Shown piece after piece: positions 58,109 to 64,000 of a DNA stretch of 64,000 nt. The notes under the pieces were generated by a model, which did not search any database, was not told where the DNA came from, and saw only the letters and a list, made by a program, of their open reading frames with translations. The number at the start of each line of letters is the position of its first letter. Within the stretch, counting starts at the first letter, position 1. The position numbers were made by a program, and so were the translations under genes. The stretch is taken from assembly GCA_027405735.1 (NCBI GenBank), contig JAPEHQ010000012.1, positions 1,240,001 through 1,304,000 on the forward strand, given 5' to 3'. The DNA is from Mucor racemosus (lineage: Eukaryota > Mucoromycota > Mucoromycetes > Mucorales > Mucoraceae).

Positions 58109-61100
58109 TTACAGCCAATTACTAAAAGATGAGACTGATGCGCTTGAAGCTAACGCTTGATTTGAAGAAGCACAATCAGCAGCACGAGAGCAATTATTCT
58201 TTAAAGAACATTCAGCAATACTACGAATACCACCACAAGTGTTGCTATTATCAAAAGATAATGTTTGTTTCTTGAGCAATAACTTTTGCTGTCTATTTTC
58301 TTGCTGTTTCTTTTTAACACTTCCACTGCCACCACAACATTTACCACCATTCTTTTCTTTGTTCACACCACCACAGCAGCCATCCTTGCCTTTATTTGCA
58401 GGAGAGCATGATGTAACAGCGCCATTATCAGAACCACATTGACAATTTGATGATTCTTGATTTTCATCTTCTTCAACTACAACTTGCTCAACAATTGTTT
58501 GTGGACGTTTGTGGTCTTCCATTGTATCTCTTGTTTGTTTTGCATGCTCCTTTTCAGTTAAGCTAGGTTTATCAAGATATACTAATTTGATGAAATTACC
58601 AAAATCACAAGCTAGCCCAGCCCCATCCAGGGGAATGACATGGCGCACTGCAGAAAAAGGTAAATTCTCGCTGGCTTCCAAGCTCTCTTCATCAAAATCA
58701 TTGTTCTCATTATCAAACTTTTTAGTATCTTCATCACCTTCGAATGTATGAGCATGAATGCCTTTGTATCTTAATTGATCTTTGACATGAGAATTAGTAG
58801 CAACACCATTATTTGAACCAGCAGATGATGATGCAGACGAACCGAAAAGACTGAGCAATGTGCCTTTCAAGACTTGTGTGGCCTTTTGTGGATCTTCTTC
58901 TTTATCAGCAAGTGATGCCAATGAAGCGCTTTGTTGATCATTATCTAAATTAAATGTCTCGATAGGGATCTTCATATTATTGCCATTGCCATCTTCTTTT
59001 AATACAGAAGGATCGTAATATTGTAAAGAAGCAAACCAGGCTTCCCATTCATCATTACCATGTTTCTTTTGAGATTTGTTGTTGTGCATCAAATTGGGAC
59101 GACGACGACGTACACCAGCCAAGATCTTATCACAAAAGACAACACCACGACCAGCGGGTTGATCAATTTTACCAAGAAAGGTAGGTCTCAATGGAATATG
59201 AGCATCTCCAGCTAATTGTTCAATGTCTAACAGTTCCAATAAATCATCCTTGATGTTGCTGTTATTGGCTATAGAAGCAACAGGTGCTCGAGTCGCAACA
59301 TGTCTCTTTTTTACAGCAGGGCTATGACCACCTTGCTGTGATGATCGTCTTCTTCTACCATTGCTAGTAGCAGATTTATGCAACAATGTATCGCTAATAC
59401 CATCATCACTATTACCAATGGAAGATTTACGATGCTTGTACTGCTTGCGATGATAATCTTTTGTACATAATGTGCAGGAGCCTTCATGGCCATTATCAGA
59501 ACGTTCTAAACGCCATGAATGAACCTTATTATCCATAGCACTTGAAGCAATCAAGAAACCATTACCAAAACAGGTATCACAACCTCGGCAAAGACCTGGT
59601 CCGTTCTCAACTTCACAGTATCGTGTCACTACAACTTGATAAATTGCGCCACGATGATCAGAAGCAGTATGACGAGAGTAAGATGAAAGAGAAGAATCAG
59701 AAGAATCATCATCAGAACTGTCGCTCATGTTATAATTAGTTGTATGCGTTGAAAACTTTGAGAATTTACGAATTGGACCACCTGCATTACCCATACCATA
59801 GTCGGAAACAACAGAAGCAGCAGAGGACATGCTTTGAGACTTTGCAGATGTGATTTTTCCCGAAGATAATGTGCACACTGATTCACCAGTTTCAAAATTC
59901 CAAACTTTAACTGTACCATCACTGCAACCTGTCACCAGTACACCCATGCCACCTACTGGTAATTCAGTAGCAATGGAGGTAACAGAGCTATTTAACTTGA
60001 TAGTATAAACAAGAGTCCATTTAGTTACTTGCTGTTGATCCAAGTCATCATTATCGTCATTATCTGTTGTTGTTTGCTTCATGGTAGAAGGCGTAAGGAA
60101 ACGACGATCCCAACATTTGACTGTACCATCTTTGGAGGCAGTGAAAACCCATGTAACACCAAGTTTACGATGAGGGGCTTTGGAATCTACTACATGCAAC
60201 TGAGTAATATCCTTTGTGTGACCCGTCTTGATAGTTTGAATACATTCGCCTGATAAAATATTCCATTCATGAAGTATACCACTTTTATGAGCAGAGACAA
60301 GATAATTTTGTGATGCTTCGACATCTGAAGAACTACAACGAGCAGCAGCTTCAGCAACTAAAGGATGGCAGAATTCAGTAATGACACCAATAAATGCAAT
60401 GGACAAGATACGATCAATAGCGCCTTTTCTTACACCGCCAGCAGTATGACTTGTAGCATTGGATGAAGCAGAAGATGCAGAAGAGAATGCAAAGCTACTA
60501 TAGCTCAAGGTAGGAGAAGTTGATTCGCTTTTACCGCTGGTAAATCTATTACGCATTGTGTTATCGTTTGATTGTTCTTCATGCACTTCAACATAAGGCA
60601 TTTGAGGGTGTACATCCATCTCACGCACAAGCGTTCCAGTATTTACGTTCCACACACGGATTAAACCATCATCATAGCCAGCAGCAGCCCATTTATTGCC
60701 TTGATCAATCTTTACAAGACGAGCTTTAGAAAGATAGTTTTTAGACAAGGATACAGGACGTTGTTGTTGCTGTAGTTCCTGTTGCTGTTGTTGTTGTTGT
60801 TGTTGACGAAGCGTTTTTTTACCAAGCGTCTTCTTTTTGTTAGAGGAAAAGAAAGCAGGATTCAGAAGGGCCTGAAGAATACCACCACGAGTAGGATAAA
60901 GTTTATCGAATCTAGCCATCCAAGTAGCTTTTTTGCTATCAACATTCCATAAAATGATACGACCATCTTGGCCACAAGATACCAAACTTTGTTTGGCATT
61001 AGCATCCAGATTTTGTATGTCAGCAATATGTTGATTAGTCAAAGTACGAACTTGGACAGTTTTTACATTGGCTCGGTATTGTTGTTGATTGAAAATGTTC

Positions 61101-63500
61101 TGCACAGAAATGGCACCACGATGGTGGATGCCATCTGCATCATACTCCTTTATACCTCCTTCAAAAGATCGGCCCTTGACCCACATAAAATACATGCGTT
61201 TCAAATATTGGATAGGATAAGATCGAATCAAATACAAAAAGAACTGATCAAAGCAATGGATCAAGAGAGGTACTAGCCATTGTTTACGCCATTTAGGAGT
61301 CATCCAAGTAATAATACCAATCATTACCAAACAAAGGATCAGAATTGGGATATTGATACCAAGTAAGAAAACAAAAATATTTTGTAAAAGAGACAAAATA
61401 AATCCACGGAAACGAGATGGTCGATGTTCAATTTTGTAATGGATTGCTTTTGATTTGACTTGATAGAATTGTTGCAAGGAATTGAGATGTTCTTGAACTC
61501 GATTTATATCATTGTCAAAGATGAATAATTCAGGTGGTTGGATTTGGAGCCAAGTTATATCTTTTTGAGGATTTACAGTGGACCAAAATTGATCTGATAA
61601 TTGATTCAAATCTAGTTGATTCTTTTCCATTGAAATCAATGTATTTGGAATATTTTTATAGCGATTATGATTATGATGATGATGATCTTTCGATACAAAC
61701 AACGATAATGAGAGTACAATCAAACAAAGCTAATAAAACAAAATGGTAAGTACATCTAGTGTAATTCTGTCATAAAATATATAAAACATACCATAAAGGC
61801 ACAATATACTCGATGCGTTTTGAACTCTTTGCATTCTGCACAAGATTTTGAATCTTCTTTATTTGTTGTATCTTGAATTGGACAGAAATCAGACTGAATT
61901 CTCTCTTTATCATGATCGAAACTAGCTAATTCATGTAATCTTTTGGACATTTGACGGTCATCTAAATCAGCCAACTATACAATATGATGGAAACATTAGT
62001 AATGAACATTTAAACTGAGTTTTGTGAGAAATACCTCAACACGTTTAATATCAATTGATAATACAGCGATAACAAAAGTCATTTCCAAGATATAATCTAC
62101 AATTAAAGCAACTTTTGCAAATGTACAAAATTCTTTTACTAGATCAGTATCCATATAAGTGCCAACTGTAAGTATAAGCAATTCAGCAATTAATGTAGCT
62201 GTCATAGGAACACCGACACTTTGTAAGCCTATAATTAACGTTTAGATGATGAACAATTACAACAATTTAAAATATTACTCACCTCTACTAATCTTTTCCT
62301 TGACAATCATATCACATCCAGCGTATAATACTGCATTTGTCATTAAGAAAATATTCTCTAAACAACCAATATTGACAACGAGTAGTAAAAGATACCAAGG
62401 TACAGAATGAAATGAGATCCCGAGTTTATCAAAGATACCCCAAGTAGTGGTGAAACATGTAATTGATAAAAATACAGCCGCCAAACCAAATGTATACCCA
62501 GACTTGACTAGATTTGATTTTCCAAATGCCATTGATACCAAGAAAAATGTAATAATATAGGCAATTATTGATAATTGAACATTATAGGATATATCATATG
62601 GAAATAAATTAAACTATAATGGAAGGTTTCATTATTTTAGTATCATTTAAAATTTTCAGGGGGTGGGGTATCCCTTTTTCTTTTTTGAAATACCTTGTAT
62701 TGAATCATATGCGGTACAGTATTTGATAAAGAAGACCATAAAACACCGTCTTGTTCGTGATGTTGTTGGATATCTAATACATCAAATTTTGATTTAACTT
62801 CATGTAAAATCTTATTCCAAATGTTCAACGTGTCTCCATTTTGTTGTGTTTGATTTAATACAAACGTCAATAAAACTGCGTCTGCTTTGATAAAGTTGCC
62901 TTGTCGATCAAATGTTGCATTCGAGTAAACACTATAAGGATGAGTTTCATATGAATTGTCATCCATGCTCAATTTTGTATTTAATGTCCAATCAAGTTCA
63001 TTTTGAAATGCCAAAAATGGTGGAGCATGGATTAAGCAGTGGCCTTGATGTTTATAACAAATGGTTGCCAAGGAAACAGGAGCAGAATTACTGCTCACAG
63101 TAACCATAGTAGTTGTAATACTTTCATAGATTTGCTTTGCCAATTGAATCAATTCATAATTCACTGATTTATCTGGTCGAGAAATTCTAATTTGCTCAGT
63201 TAATAAATAGTTTGTTGGTGTATTTCTCGATAAAGTAAAATTGTTGAATTGTATATGAGCTGAGGCATGCCAACATTGAGCATCTAATGAAGTTGATATG
63301 TGTGTTGAAGGTATATTGTTATGTAAAGTTGGCGCTACTACGTCACTAAAGTATTTTGATACAAGAGGAAATGAAAAGAATGATATAAAGGATAAAGAAA
63401 ATAGCAGTAATAAATATGTTCGAGATGCTACTAATTTTCCATATCCATAATATTGATTTGATAGTATTTTAACTATCCTATTAGCAGCCCTTATAGGCAT
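58109..63500 (-). CDS. SCAP: SCAP: sterol-sensing SREBP escort protein
   Basis: Predicted 1711-residue ER-Golgi escort for the sterol-regulated transcription factor SREBP. Exons on the minus strand are 63500-62694, 62613-62283, 62228-62035, 61974-61792 and 61729-58109; phases agree. An N-terminal helix and lumenal loop 1 with N-glycosylation sites lead to a sterol-sensing domain (YIITFFLVSMAFGKSNLVKSG, GLAAVFLSITCFTTTWGIF, YLLLLVVNIGCLENIFLMTNAVL, VDYILEMTFVIAVLSIDIKRVE). Further helices (LLQNIFVFLLGINIPILILCLVMIGIITW) precede WD40 repeats (SLVSCGQDGRIILWNVD, WAAAGYDDGLIRVWNVNTG, WVFTASKDGTVKCWDRRF, VLVTGCSDGTVKVWNFETG), which bind SREBP. Two Cys clusters interrupt the propeller. The C-terminus is an unusual Cys/Gly/Lys-rich tail (CQCGS, DGCCGG, GKCCGG). 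Fungal relatives include S. pombe Scp1. Confidence 0.92.
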
Positions 63501-63800
63501 TTATGGCGTGTGTATTTTTTTTTTTTTATAAAAAAGAAAAAAAAAAAGAATATCTTGTTTAATAAAGAAAAAAGAGTGCAAAGAAGGAGAAAGAACAAAC
63601 AAGGTGGGGGTTGAAAGAAATTTTTGTTATTAAATAAACCACTCGGGTTCAACAAGCCCAACCAATGGTTCCTTGATTCAAGTCAATTCAGTGTCACCTT
63701 AAACTGTGAGCATTTTCCCCTTCTAGATTTGTTAAAAGACTCCTGTTAGTTATTTTTGCTCTTTTTCCTCTCTCTTTCTTGCTTTTTTTTTTCATTAAAA
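63501..63800. promoter_or_regulatory. Divergent promoter of SCAP and the gene at 63801
   Basis: 300 nt between oppositely oriented starts. It has poly-T/A at about 63517-63548, a CCAAT box on the plus strand (63662-63666, 135 nt before the right-hand ATG), and a CT-rich tract just before 63801. No convincing sterol response element was identified by eye. Confidence 0.45.
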
Positions 63801-64000
63801 ATGTCTACTACTAATAATAGTAATACTTCTTGGGCCATACCGAAAGCGGTATCTCATTTTATGTCTATCAAGACAAAGCATCAAAATAATAATAGCCCCA
63901 GACTTGATGGTGGTGGAGACGTAGATGGAACACCGACATCAACTCAACAACAACATCCTCCATTATCTGAAACTAATTTCCCGCATTCTAACACATCTAG
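63801..64000 (+). CDS. Start of an unrecognised gene, cut by window end
   Basis: An ATG at 63801 after a T-rich leader opens a frame that stays open to the window end (66 codons). It starts MSTTNNSNTSWAIPKAVSHF and continues with Gly, Asp, Ser, Gln and Pro-rich, disordered-looking sequence (GGGDVDGTPTSTQQQHPP). Codon composition matches neighbouring genes. No domain is visible in this portion, so no function can be given. It is divergent from SCAP. Confidence 0.6.
   Translation, partial: MSTTNNSNTSWAIPKAVSHFMSIKTKHQNNNSPRLDGGGDVDGTPTSTQQQHPPLSETNFPHSNTS

Noticed and set aside
1..64000. CRISPR arrays, rRNA genes, canonical tRNAs and retroviral-type LTR elements
   Set aside because: No regularly spaced repeats, rRNA-like conserved stretches, foldable tRNAs or reverse-transcriptase motifs were seen on either strand.

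Overview
The window reads as nuclear DNA of an early-diverging fungus, most likely a Mucorales-type mould (Mucoromycota). It is AT-rich with many A/T runs. Protein-coding genes carry short introns, mostly about 55-75 nt, with GTAAGT or GTATGT donors, CTAAC-like branch points and TAG/CAG acceptors. The gene set also fits: a chitin synthase activator, an Ndc10/GCR1_C Crypton, a group X hybrid histidine kinase, SCAP, and inositol oxygenase. The genus cannot be fixed from sequence alone.

Layout. 1160-3352 (-) is a decayed Crypton (tyrosine recombinase plus GCR1_C). 3894-14051 (+) holds three signalling, membrane or cell-wall genes: ankyrin-DysF-FYVE protein, Sel1-repeat chitin synthase activator, and ankyrin-DIL protein. 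14375-21195 (-) holds PRKRIP1, an ATG27-like protein and a CDC50/LEM3 flippase subunit. 21751-25373 (+) holds myo-inositol oxygenase and a coiled-coil protein with a 39-bp coding minisatellite. 27884-41935 (-) is dense: NVJ2/TEX2-like lipid-transfer protein, a 2396-residue hybrid histidine kinase, a Nup93/Nic96 N-terminal-only protein, a mitochondrial YCII protein, and a DAL5-type transporter with a 6-nt microexon. 44331-48713 is a Fanzor (eukaryotic TnpB) mobile element with matching inverted ends. 49270-50263 (+) is an unrecognised membrane protein ending in a CaaX box, and 51603-52010 (-) a small secreted protein. 52-58 kb is gene-poor. 58109-63500 (-) is SCAP, and a new gene starts at 63801 (+) and runs off the window.

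Three copies of an undescribed interspersed repeat lie near 15.8-17.8, 25.8-27.4 and 54.65-56.56 kb. The first two are inverted around the ATG27/CDC50/MIOX block.

Functional themes are membrane and lipid biology (flippase subunit, NVJ2 contact-site protein, SCAP sterol sensing, FYVE/DysF, ATG27), cell wall (chitin synthase activator), stress signalling (hybrid kinase) and mobile DNA (Crypton, Fanzor, repeats). Gene models were spliced by eye from reading frame, splice signals and remembered family consensus. No search or RNA evidence was available. The Fanzor element is the most noteworthy system.
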